DNA from: CAJGDV01 sp036667875 | GTDB lineage: Bacteria; Bacillota_I; Bacilli_A; RF39; UBA660 | DNA: 5,218 nt | Direction: 5' to 3' | Assembly: GCA_036667875.1 (NCBI GenBank) | Contig: JAVWTD010000056.1 | Location: 1-5,218, forward strand | Shown: in pieces, positions 1-5,218 of the stretch | Numbering within the stretch: the first letter of the stretch is position 1 | Layout: each line of letters starts with the position of its first letter | The notes under the pieces: model-generated | What the model saw: the letters and a program-made list of their open reading frames with translations, nothing else | What the model was told of the DNA's origin: nothing | The model's database searches: none | Translations under genes and position numbers: made by a program

Positions 1-151
1 ACTTTTTTGAAGTAGGGTTGATTTTAATTATATTATCTTCTATATCAATGTAATGGTCTTTATAATATTTTATTTCCTCAATGGCTTCATCTATTGCTTG
101 ATTATCAACTGTATCAATTCCTTCGTTAAAGATATTAATTAAACGTTGTGC
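1..151 (-). pseudogene. In-frame continuation of the interrupted mobile-element protein, running off the left edge
   Basis: Directly after the TAA at 152-154 the same reading frame stays open for 50 codons to the window edge. It begins AQRLINIFNEGIDTVDNQAI and continues as an acidic, probably helical stretch (DEAIEEIKYYKDHYIDIED) ending near INPTSKK. The composition (charged, helix-forming, few rare residues) looks like real protein. No ATG with a ribosome binding site restarts translation here. I therefore read it as the downstream part of the 152-796 gene, cut off by a nonsense mutation. The alternative, chance openness, is possible but unlikely over 50 codons at this AT content. Function is not recognised, and the true 3' end lies outside the window. 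Confidence 0.55.
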
Positions 152-796
152 TTATTCATCTAAAGTATTATCTTTATTTAATTCATTTTCATCAAAAGAA
201 ACTTCAAAAGCACTTTTATTAGTTAAAGGGACAGCCTTATCAACTTTTAGATTGCCATTATATATATCTAGTTTTCTTTGTTTAAGTTCTATTACTTTTT
301 TCTTTGCTTGTTCTTTTTCTATATCAGTTGTTTCAGGTTTAGTAGAATAAATTTTTCCACGTTCAGTATAAATTTCTTTATTTATTATGTTTAACTTTTC
401 CTTTTCTATCTCAGATAATTCTTCAAAAGATTTTTGTTTAATTTCTAGTTCTTGTGTATCATTATCTTTTTCTTGCATAGAATATTTAGTAGATATATCA
501 GATTTGACAGATGCGTTGGATTGTGGTATATTATTTGACATAAGGGAACCGTCGGCTGAGTTATCAGCCACTATAGATAAACTTGTTTTATCTAGGACGG
601 CTCCTTTTTTTTCTATAAATTTATCTAAATCATATGCAAAATTATTGTTATTTTCTTTTCTTACTACTAATCTTGCTTCATAATATCTATAATCAAGAAT
701 ATCTTCATTAGCATCTTTTATAGGATATGCTAAATTTGCAACATAATAGTCATATACTTGTTTTCCACTACTACTTACATTATAGTTTGATTTCAA
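152..796 (-). CDS. Fragment of a phage/mobile-element polyvalent-type protein, 5'-truncated and ended by a probable nonsense codon
   Basis: The reading frame gives 214 residues from a TTG codon with a GGAG eight bases upstream. It is hydrophilic, with no signal peptide or membrane segment. Residues 15-60 (YDYYVANLAYPIKDA, then YYEARLVVRK and YDLDKF) look like the end of a small beta-rich domain. From about residue 80 follows a low-complexity Ser/Asn/Asp linker containing KYSMQEKDNDTQE. From memory, linkers of this kind join domains in large polyvalent proteins (MuF-type and related) of Firmicute phages and integrative elements; this is recall, not a search. Residues 115-185 are Lys/Glu-rich and probably helical. 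The frame is open upstream to a stop at 821-823, adding GFKNGVEQ, which reads like protein interior. The frame is also open downstream of its TAA. Both points suggest a broken remnant rather than a complete gene. It lies just beyond the terminator of the acylation operon and is unlikely to belong to it. Confidence 0.5.
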   Translation of the reverse strand: MKSNYNVSSSGKQVYDYYVANLAYPIKDANEDILDYRYYEARLVVRKENNNNFAYDLDKFIEKKGAVLDKTSLSIVADNSADGSLMSNNIPQSNASVKSDISTKYSMQEKDNDTQELEIKQKSFEELSEIEKEKLNIINKEIYTERGKIYSTKPETTDIEKEQAKKKVIELKQRKLDIYNGNLKVDKAVPLTNKSAFEVSFDENELNKDNTLDE

Positions 797-822
797 TTGT
801 TCAACTCCATTTTTAAATCCTT

Positions 823-859
823 AAAAAAAGGATTAGAACTACATCTCATAGTCTAATCC
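823..859 (-). terminator. Rho-independent terminator after the DHHW gene
   Basis: On the minus strand GGATTAGA (852-859) pairs with TCTAATCC (830-837) across a loop of about 14 bases. One further G-C pair is possible with a bulged A. A run of seven T follows (823-829). The stem starts 11 bases after the TAA of the DHHW gene (871-873), the normal place for an intrinsic terminator. It closes the MBOAT-DHHW unit and separates it from the gene fragment to the left. Confidence 0.8.
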
Positions 860-870
860 ACATATTTTAA

Positions 871-1953
871 TTATTTTAAAGTAAAACTATTGTTAATTAC
901 TAAAGCACTATATAAAAATAAAATGTCTTGTTCTTTAAATGATACTAAATCTTTTAGATTATCACTTGAAATATATCTTAGGTCAATCAAAGTAATTTTC
1001 TTATAAGAATCTATTAGTAATGGAGTTATACTACTTCCAAATGAATCTCTAAAAATTATAAGTTCTTTATTATTTTTTATGTTATCATTTTCTATTTCTA
1101 TAAGTGAGGATGCTCCATCTAAAAAGACATCATAAGAGTCTATTCCTTCTAATTTACTTTCATTGTATACTTTGTTGCTTTTTTTACTTTCGTAATGACT
1201 TACTTTTGCACCTTTAATATTTTCATTTGTAAGATATGTTATTTTTTCTGGTTTTCTTTTTATTGCTGCTTGTCCATAATAAACTCCATAAAATTTATTA
1301 TATTCATTTTTAATATAATTCCCATTATATTTATTAAAGTTCATTTCATTGCTTAATTTTGTTATGACATTTTCTAATTTTTCTTGTTTCCAATGTGTGT
1401 CAGTTTGATAGTATGAATCTAAATCTAGTGATTTTGTTAGGTCAATATATTTGATATAGTCTAATTTTGTAGTAACATTAGATATCAATTCTTCATAATT
1501 AATATTTAAGGTATTTTTATCTTTAAAATAGTAATTTTTATCTGGTATTATTGAAAGATAAACTTTATTTTTTTTGGTTAAATATTTTTTATTTATCATA
1601 TCAATTTTATTTGTAAAGTTTTTTATTGATTCATTATTAAGTGGATAATCTGATTTAAATATGTAATTGTTTTTAATGTATATTTTATTATTATCTAATT
1701 TATTGAAAACATTATAATTAATAAATGATTTTAAATGCCTAAAATCATTTCTAAGTGGAAATTGATCAAGTGTATATTTTTCAAATTTATCCATATATGA
1801 TTTATCTAATATATTTTTAATTGATATTTTTGGTAATTGTGTTAAGTTTCTTCGTTCATTTTTACTTATTTCTATATCTTTTGTTGTAAAGTTCATTATT
1901 AGAAACAGAAATAAAAATAGAACAAATGATATTGTTAATATTTTGTTTTTCAT
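871..1953 (-). CDS. DHHW family protein, membrane-anchored AlgJ/AlgX-like SGNH-fold O-acyltransferase partner of the MBOAT
   Basis: This 360-residue protein is the likely extracytoplasmic transferase of a surface polymer acylation system. Residues 5-22 form a single hydrophobic signal anchor, and the rest should lie outside the membrane. The N-terminal part carries the usual DHHW landmarks: NERRNL (about 32-37), then DKFEKYTLDQFPLR (about 55-68), and the SFINYNVF and NKIYIKNNYIF stretches. The core motif is TDTHW with Asp185 and His187; near the C terminus is RDSFGSS with Ser304. By analogy with AlgJ/AlgX these would be the Asp, His and Ser of the catalytic triad, as inferred from motif order. 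A longer frame exists with ATG at 2004, but I chose ATG at 1953. It has AGGAGG (1960-1965) six bases upstream, and the 17 extra residues would only overlap the MBOAT gene and sit before a normal signal anchor. The gene follows the MBOAT gene by 10 bases and is surely cotranscribed. The polymer substrate cannot be told from the sequence. Confidence 0.85.
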   Translation of the reverse strand: MKNKILTISFVLFLFLFLIMNFTTKDIEISKNERRNLTQLPKISIKNILDKSYMDKFEKYTLDQFPLRNDFRHLKSFINYNVFNKLDNNKIYIKNNYIFKSDYPLNNESIKNFTNKIDMINKKYLTKKNKVYLSIIPDKNYYFKDKNTLNINYEELISNVTTKLDYIKYIDLTKSLDLDSYYQTDTHWKQEKLENVITKLSNEMNFNKYNGNYIKNEYNKFYGVYYGQAAIKRKPEKITYLTNENIKGAKVSHYESKKSNKVYNESKLEGIDSYDVFLDGASSLIEIENDNIKNNKELIIFRDSFGSSITPLLIDSYKKITLIDLRYISSDNLKDLVSFKEQDILFLYSALVINNSFTLK

Positions 1954-1966
1954 AATTATCCTCCTA
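1954..1966 (-). promoter_or_regulatory. Ribosome binding site of the DHHW gene overlapping the MBOAT stop codon
   Basis: The minus strand reads TAGGAGGATAATT before the ATG at 1953. The TAG (1964-1966) is the MBOAT stop, and its last two bases form the start of AGGAGG (1960-1965). Ribosomes ending the MBOAT are placed on the next start site, which suggests translational coupling and matched output of the two proteins. This site also decides the DHHW start in favour of 1953 over 2004. Confidence 0.8.
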
Positions 1967-3352
1967 GAATCTAAAATATAGAAATGGATTAAATGAAGCA
2001 TCAATTAAGAATGCTGTTACTAATATAAGTAATCCTATATAAATTACTGGTTCAAGTACAATGCTTAATTTTGTTTTTGATAATTTATTAAATATATTTT
2101 TAATAAGTGGTGTTGCAGAAATAATAGCGATTATTAATATTATTCCATAACTTTTTAAGTAGTAAAGTGTTTCTACACTTGTAAATGAAAGTCCTTCTAG
2201 ACCAAACATATTTTTTAGGTATATTCCTATTTCATTTAAAGAGCCACAGTTAAATATAACAAAACTTATTATGACAAAAAATAATGTATAAATATATTTT
2301 AATGCTTTTGATTTTTTCAAGATATTTGTAAGAAGAAACTTTTCTATTAATAATAGAACAGCAAAATATAGTCCCCAAAGAATAAAATTCCAAGCTGCTC
2401 CATGCCAAAATCCTGTTAAAAACCATACTATAAATATATTTCTAATCCATTTAATAATACTTACTCTATTTCCTCCAAGTGGTATATAAACATAGTCTCT
2501 TAAGAAACTAGATAGTGATATATGCCATCTTCTCCAGAAGTCTGTGATGGAGGATGCTATAAGGGGATAATTAAAGTTCTCAAGGAAGTGAAAACCAAAC
2601 ATTAATCCTAAACCTATAGCCATATCTGAGTAGCCACTGAAGTCAAAATATATTTGTAGTGTAAAACCTATTGCATTTAGCCAATAAGAGAGTATTGACT
2701 TAGTTGCAATACTAGTAATAGCCACGCACATTTCACCTATTACGTTGGCTATTAATACCTTTTTAACGAGACCTATAATAAATCTCTTTATACCATTACT
2801 AAAATCTTCAAATGTGTGATTTCTTTTTTTTAATTCTTCGTTTACAGTAACATACCTTACTATTGGTCCTGCTACTAATTGTGGGAATAAGCATACATAA
2901 GTAGAAAAATTGATAAAACTTTTTGAGGGTTCTACTTTTTTATTATAAATGTCTATTACATAACTTAATACTTGAAATGTAAAGAAGCTTATTCCAATAG
3001 GCATGATTACTCTTAGAAGAGGAATATCAGAACTAAAAATATTGTTTATGTTTTCAATAAAAAAGTCTGTATATTTAAAATATAATAATTGAACTATATT
3101 ATATGAGATTGCTATTATTAAAAAGAGTTTTGACTTTTTATTTTCTAAATTTTTATAGACCATTTTACCTAGTAAATAGTTTATTAGGCAAGATAATAAT
3201 AAAATTATAATATATTTAGGTTCTCCGTATGCATAAAATAAAAGACTAAATATTAATAAAATAATATTTTTAAATTTAAATGGTACTAAAAAATATATTA
3301 ATAGTAAAAAAGGCAAAAAGTAATATATAAATGAAATACTTGAAAATAACAT
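1964..3352 (-). CDS. MBOAT family membrane-bound O-acyltransferase (AlgI/DltB-like)
   Basis: This 462-residue polytopic membrane protein is an acyltransferase of the AlgI/PatA/DltB branch, which moves an acyl group from a cytoplasmic donor across the membrane to an outside acceptor or partner enzyme. Family landmarks appear in order: PIGISFFTFQ (118-127), FPQLVAGPI (156-164), YFDFSGYSDMAIG (235-247), NFNYPL (259-264), DFWRRWHISLSSFLRDY (271-287) followed by IPLGGNR, GFWHGAAWNFILWG (314-327), and the closing NPFLYFRF (455-462). His317 in WHGAAW is the expected catalytic histidine, and His277 in RRWHIS is the other conserved one. Length is normal and the protein appears intact. ATG at 3352 has AAAGGA (3360-3365) seven bases upstream. 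The DHHW partner follows directly and is coupled to it, which supports an AlgI/AlgJ-type acetylation pair. The neighbours fit O-acetylation of an exopolysaccharide or wall polymer better than D-alanylation, because no dltA or dltC is seen. The window is too short to exclude them elsewhere. Confidence 0.93.
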   Translation of the reverse strand: MLFSSISFIYYFLPFLLLIYFLVPFKFKNIILLIFSLLFYAYGEPKYIIILLLSCLINYLLGKMVYKNLENKKSKLFLIIAISYNIVQLLYFKYTDFFIENINNIFSSDIPLLRVIMPIGISFFTFQVLSYVIDIYNKKVEPSKSFINFSTYVCLFPQLVAGPIVRYVTVNEELKKRNHTFEDFSNGIKRFIIGLVKKVLIANVIGEMCVAITSIATKSILSYWLNAIGFTLQIYFDFSGYSDMAIGLGLMFGFHFLENFNYPLIASSITDFWRRWHISLSSFLRDYVYIPLGGNRVSIIKWIRNIFIVWFLTGFWHGAAWNFILWGLYFAVLLLIEKFLLTNILKKSKALKYIYTLFFVIISFVIFNCGSLNEIGIYLKNMFGLEGLSFTSVETLYYLKSYGIILIIAIISATPLIKNIFNKLSKTKLSIVLEPVIYIGLLILVTAFLIDASFNPFLYFRF

Positions 3353-3389
3353 AATTACATCCTTTCATTGAATATTTAATATATATTCT

Positions 3390-3420
3390 ATAAAAGTCTT
3401 CTTTAATAGAAGACTTTTAT
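3390..3420 (-). terminator. Perfect 13-bp hairpin, probable (bidirectional) terminator after the lipoprotein gene
   Basis: ATAAAAGTCTTCT (3390-3402) and AGAAGACTTTTAT (3408-3420) form a perfect 13-bp stem with a five-base loop. On the minus strand it starts at the last base of the lipoprotein stop codon (3420-3422). The U-rich part (CTTTTAT) lies mostly within the stem and the sequence after it is AT-rich, so it may be an incomplete terminator. The A/T arrangement would work in either direction. It stands 37 bases before the MBOAT start and could reduce readthrough into the acylation genes. Confidence 0.65.
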
Positions 3421-3887
3421 TATAGATTCTTAAATGATTCGTGTAATTTTTGAGCATCTGCTTTTGGATCTACCATTATCAAGATAATAAGGTCTCCTTT
3501 GCTGTCTACAATTACGTCTTCTTTTTCTACTCCAACACAAATCCATTTTCTTGGATTAACGTTTTCTTTTATATCTGTTTTCATTTTTTCTATATCAGCA
3601 TCTTTTGTTGTTCTTATTAAAACAACTGAATGTGCTATAGAGCCGATTCCAGGTTCTGATGCTAGAGCTTTTTCTATACCATCCATATTTTCTAAACCTA
3701 AGAATGAGTTTACATTTTCTTTTGTCACTTCCATGTTTTCTAGCATTTTAGGAAGTTCATCTTTGGAAAGTCCTGTATAAACTTTTATCATGATTTCTCC
3801 AAGAGTTCCTTTAACATTTTTTTGAACACATCCTGTCAAAGAAAATGCTAAGAGAATTGCAGTCATTGAAATTAAAATCTTTTTCAT
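3420..3887 (-). CDS. Small lipoprotein resembling DUF4358 family
   Basis: The 155-residue product starts with a typical lipoprotein signal: MKK, a hydrophobic stretch, then the lipobox LTGC with Cys20 as the lipidated residue. It should sit on the outer face of the cytoplasmic membrane. The mature part has an N-terminal helical half (about 27-70), then IAHSVVLIRTTKDADIEKMK (about 84-103), then NPRKWICVGVEKEDVIVDSKG (111-131) and a hydrophobic strand DLIILIMVD. The motifs AHSVVL, the RKWICVG block and GDLIILIM match my recollection of DUF4358 proteins, a family of unknown function common in Clostridia. ATG at 3887 has AGGAGA about seven bases upstream. It has its own promoter candidate in the preceding gap and a hairpin right after its stop. 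From its place before MBOAT and DHHW genes I infer that it may assist surface acylation, but its biochemical role is unknown. Confidence 0.72.
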   Translation of the reverse strand: MKKILISMTAILLAFSLTGCVQKNVKGTLGEIMIKVYTGLSKDELPKMLENMEVTKENVNSFLGLENMDGIEKALASEPGIGSIAHSVVLIRTTKDADIEKMKTDIKENVNPRKWICVGVEKEDVIVDSKGDLIILIMVDPKADAQKLHESFKNL

Positions 3888-3919
3888 ATTATTCTCCTAT
3901 CCTTTTTTATAATTTCCAT
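3884..3919 (-). other. Possible 11-codon leader ORF overlapping the lipoprotein start
   Basis: ATG at 3917-3919 opens a frame encoding MEIIKKDRRII, whose TGA (3884-3886) overlaps the lipoprotein ATG as ATGA. There is no good ribosome binding site at the usual distance; the nearest, AGGAGG at 3946-3951, is 26 bases away. The arrangement could couple translation, but chance is a fair explanation in such AT-rich DNA. Confidence 0.2.
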
Positions 3920-3945
3920 TTTTTAAATTTTTATTCTTTTATAGA

Positions 3946-3951
3946 CCTCCT
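3946..3951 (-). promoter_or_regulatory. Orphan AGGAGG Shine-Dalgarno sequence in the leader region
   Basis: A consensus AGGAGG stands 58 bases before the lipoprotein ATG, and no ATG, GTG or TTG lies 4-12 bases after it. The gene has its own AGGAGA just before its start. This motif may be a ribosome standby site, a relic of a lost short gene, or chance. Confidence 0.35.
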
Positions 3952-3952
3952 A

Positions 3953-3983
3953 TTCTAGAAATATTATATCATATCTAGATATG
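3953..3983 (-). promoter_or_regulatory. Extended -10 promoter of the lipoprotein gene, flanked by two TCTAGA-centred palindromes (candidate operator)
   Basis: On the minus strand TGATATAAT (3963-3971) is a consensus extended -10 element. No good -35 is visible; the best are AGATTA or GATTAA. Directly upstream and overlapping the TG is a perfect 14-bp palindrome, CATATCTAGATATG (3970-3983). Downstream lies an 8-bp palindrome, TTCTAGAA (3953-3960). Their centres are 20 bp apart, about two helical turns, and they bracket the -10. This is what a repressor binding as a pair of dimers would need. I do not recognise the operator family. The promoter is well supported and the operator role is inferred. 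Confidence 0.55.
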
Positions 3984-3992
3984 TTTAATCTT

Positions 3993-4955
3993 TTAAAATT
4001 CATTATTTTCTAAGTTTTTAGAAATTATATATCTTGGTCTTTCTTTTGTTTCATTATAAATTTTCCCAATATATTCTCCTATAATCCCTATTGATAACAT
4101 TTGAATACCAGATACAAGCCAAATTGAACATGTGATAAAGGTCCATCCACTTACAGTATTACCTGTGAATTTGGCTATAAGGCAATAAATAAGAACTAAA
4201 ATACTTAAAATAAACATTATAACTCCAACTGAAAGTACTAATCTTATTGGTTTAATACTAAAAGAGGTTATTCCATCCCACGCAAAGTTAAGCATTTTTT
4301 TTAAAGGATATTTGCTTGTTCCTGCATATCTTTCGTTTCTTTCATAGTATACAATATCAGATTTAAATCCCATTAGGGGAAACATTCCTCTTAAAAAAAG
4401 ATTTACTTCTTTATAATTAGAAAGATTCTCTAATACTTTTTTACTTGTAAGTCTATAATCAGCATGATTATAGACTAGTTCTACTCCCATAGAATTCATC
4501 GTTTTATAAAATAATTCTGCTGTATTTTTTTTAAACCATGAATCTTTTTTTCTTGAGTTTCTAACTCCGTAGACAATGTCTACTCCGTTATGATATTTCA
4601 TCATCATTTCTTCAATTGCGTTTATATCATCTTGTAGGTCTGCATCCATACTAATTACTACATCTGCATGATTTTTTGCTTCCATTAGACCTGCTAAAAG
4701 TGCATTTTGATGTCCTCTATTTCTTGATAAACAGATTCCTGTAAACATTTTATTTTTTATGTTTTCTTCTTCTATTAATTCCCATGTCTTATCTATTGAT
4801 CCATCATTTACAAACATTATTTTACTTTTTTTATTTATTATTTTTTTAGTTATTAAGTCTTTATAATTTTTTTTTAATCTTTTTATTGTTTCTTTTAAAA
4901 CTTCTTCTTCATTATAGCAAGGTATCACTAAATAGAGAGTATTTTGTTTTTTCAT
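3993..4955 (-). CDS. Family 2 glycosyltransferase, GtrB/polyprenyl-phosphate sugar transferase type
   Basis: This 320-residue enzyme has a GT-A catalytic domain (about 5-225) and two C-terminal membrane helices (about 238-261 and 271-295). Visible motifs are IPCYNEEE (11-18), NDGSIDKT (50-57), LSRNRGHQNALLAG (76-89), the metal-binding DADLQD (104-109) with the DxD at Asp104/Asp106, HADYRL (164-169), RGMFPLMGF (189-197) and RYAGTSKYPL (209-218). Members of this branch (GtrB, and YkcC- or CsbB-like proteins) move glucose or another sugar from a nucleotide donor onto undecaprenyl phosphate at the inner membrane face. The lipid-linked sugar is then flipped and used to decorate wall or surface polymers. 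ATG at 4955 has AAGGAG seven bases upstream. It follows the partial membrane protein gene by 17 bases and is probably cotranscribed with it. The sugar is not readable from the sequence. No GtrA-like flippase is visible in the window. It appears intact and of normal length. Confidence 0.9.
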   Translation of the reverse strand: MKKQNTLYLVIPCYNEEEVLKETIKRLKKNYKDLITKKIINKKSKIMFVNDGSIDKTWELIEEENIKNKMFTGICLSRNRGHQNALLAGLMEAKNHADVVISMDADLQDDINAIEEMMMKYHNGVDIVYGVRNSRKKDSWFKKNTAELFYKTMNSMGVELVYNHADYRLTSKKVLENLSNYKEVNLFLRGMFPLMGFKSDIVYYERNERYAGTSKYPLKKMLNFAWDGITSFSIKPIRLVLSVGVIMFILSILVLIYCLIAKFTGNTVSGWTFITCSIWLVSGIQMLSIGIIGEYIGKIYNETKERPRYIISKNLENNEF

Positions 4956-4972
4956 AATTGGTCTCCTTATTT

Positions 4973-5218
4973 TTATATTTTATAAAATATAGATACAAAT
5001 TTTGCAAATGAATGTAATATTATTGTATTATTGTCCATTGCAATTCCTTTTCCTATTGCTTTTCCTCCAATTGTAAGAGCTGCTATTATAGCGGTTAAGA
5101 TAAGTGTTACGTAGAAAAAGTCTATATTTATTGTTTCTGATACTGCTTTAGCTACTATTACTCCAGCTGAACCTGATATAATTCCACAAATATCTCCTAC
5201 TACATCGTTACAAAAAGA
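4973..5218 (-). CDS. C-terminal part of a small integral membrane protein (partial, runs off the right edge)
   Basis: An 81-residue open stretch enters from the right edge and ends at TAA 4973-4975. It starts SFCNDVVGDICGIISGSAGV and contains two hydrophobic segments (about 7-28 and 35-51) followed by GGKAIGKGIAM and a short tail ending FAKFVSIFYKI. From memory the CNDVVGDICGIISG and LTIGGKAIGKGIA signatures occur in a small clostridial membrane protein family of about 200 residues. That family is often left hypothetical or loosely labelled a CorB/hemolysin-like (DUF21-related) protein. That assignment is recall and uncertain, but the protein-like composition and the 17-base gap to a gene with a good ribosome binding site make it a real gene. 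It probably shares a transcript with the glycosyltransferase. Its start is outside the window. Confidence 0.75.
   Translation of the reverse strand, partial: SFCNDVVGDICGIISGSAGVIVAKAVSETINIDFFYVTLILTAIIAALTIGGKAIGKGIAMDNNTIILHSFAKFVSIFYKI

Noticed and set aside
387..683. Plus-strand 98-codon open frame
   Set aside because: It lies opposite the Ser/Lys-rich fragment gene, its Ser/Phe-rich translation is typical of an antisense shadow, and no ribosome binding site or family was recognised.
1..820. Stop-codon recoding (TAA read as an amino acid, as in some phages)
   Set aside because: TAA ends several intact genes in this window, and a single interruption in a fragment that also lacks a start is better explained by decay.
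1954..2004. Longer N terminus for the DHHW protein starting at ATG 2004
   Set aside because: The extra 17 residues precede an ordinary signal anchor and overlap the MBOAT gene, whereas ATG 1953 has a perfect AGGAGG six bases upstream.
871..3352. Reading the MBOAT/DHHW pair as a dlt (D-alanylation) operon
   Set aside because: The second protein has DHHW landmarks rather than those of DltD, and no dltA or dltC is visible beside it, so an AlgI/AlgJ-like acylation role fits better.
3499..3780. Plus-strand 93-codon open frame
   Set aside because: It is wholly antisense to the lipoprotein gene, which has a lipobox, a good ribosome binding site and family-like motifs; the plus-strand product is Ser/Phe-rich shadow sequence.
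3970..3983. Palindrome after the glycosyltransferase gene as a terminator
   Set aside because: It has no loop and no following U-tract, and it overlaps an extended -10 element, so a regulatory role is more likely.

Overview
This is a very AT-rich window in which every supportable gene lies on the minus strand. The codon use, strong AGGAGG/AAGGAG-type ribosome binding sites, a Gram-positive-style lipoprotein and a DHHW protein point to a low-GC Firmicute, probably a Clostridia- or Bacilli-like gut or host-associated lineage. No rRNA or other taxonomic marker is present, so this rests on style and gene families only. TAA and TAG both end genes cleanly, and nothing suggests a variant genetic code.

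Layout in the direction of transcription (right to left). At 4973-5218 is the C-terminal end of a small membrane protein that runs off the right edge. Seventeen bases later comes a family 2 glycosyltransferase of the GtrB/polyprenyl-phosphate type (3993-4955). A 105-base spacer (3888-3992) follows. It holds an extended -10 promoter flanked by two TCTAGA-centred palindromes, an unused Shine-Dalgarno sequence and a possible 11-residue leader ORF. Next is a small lipoprotein resembling DUF4358 (3420-3887), ending in a perfect 13-bp hairpin. Then come a membrane-bound O-acyltransferase (MBOAT/AlgI type, 1964-3352) and a membrane-anchored DHHW/AlgX-like SGNH-fold partner (871-1953). The last two are translationally coupled, since the MBOAT stop codon sits inside the ribosome binding site of the DHHW gene. 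A rho-independent terminator at 823-859 closes the unit.

The MBOAT plus DHHW pair is the core of a cell-surface acylation machine, by analogy with AlgI/AlgJ/AlgX, PatA/PatB and DltB/DltD. The MBOAT passes an acyl (usually acetyl) group across the membrane, and the extracytoplasmic SGNH-like enzyme transfers it to a surface polymer. The lipoprotein is a plausible but unproven third component. The glycosyltransferase could supply a lipid-linked sugar to the same envelope.

Left of the terminator (1-820) the character changes. A hydrophilic frame resembles the linker region of phage or integrative-element polyvalent proteins. It has no convincing native start, begins immediately after the terminator's U-tract, and is broken by one in-frame TAA (152-154), after which the same frame stays open for 50 codons to the window edge. 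I read it as a decayed, 5'-truncated mobile-element fragment. No CRISPR array, tRNA, rRNA or complete insertion sequence was seen. The most interesting parts are the acylation cassette with its lipoprotein, the palindromic promoter, and the gene-fragment junction.
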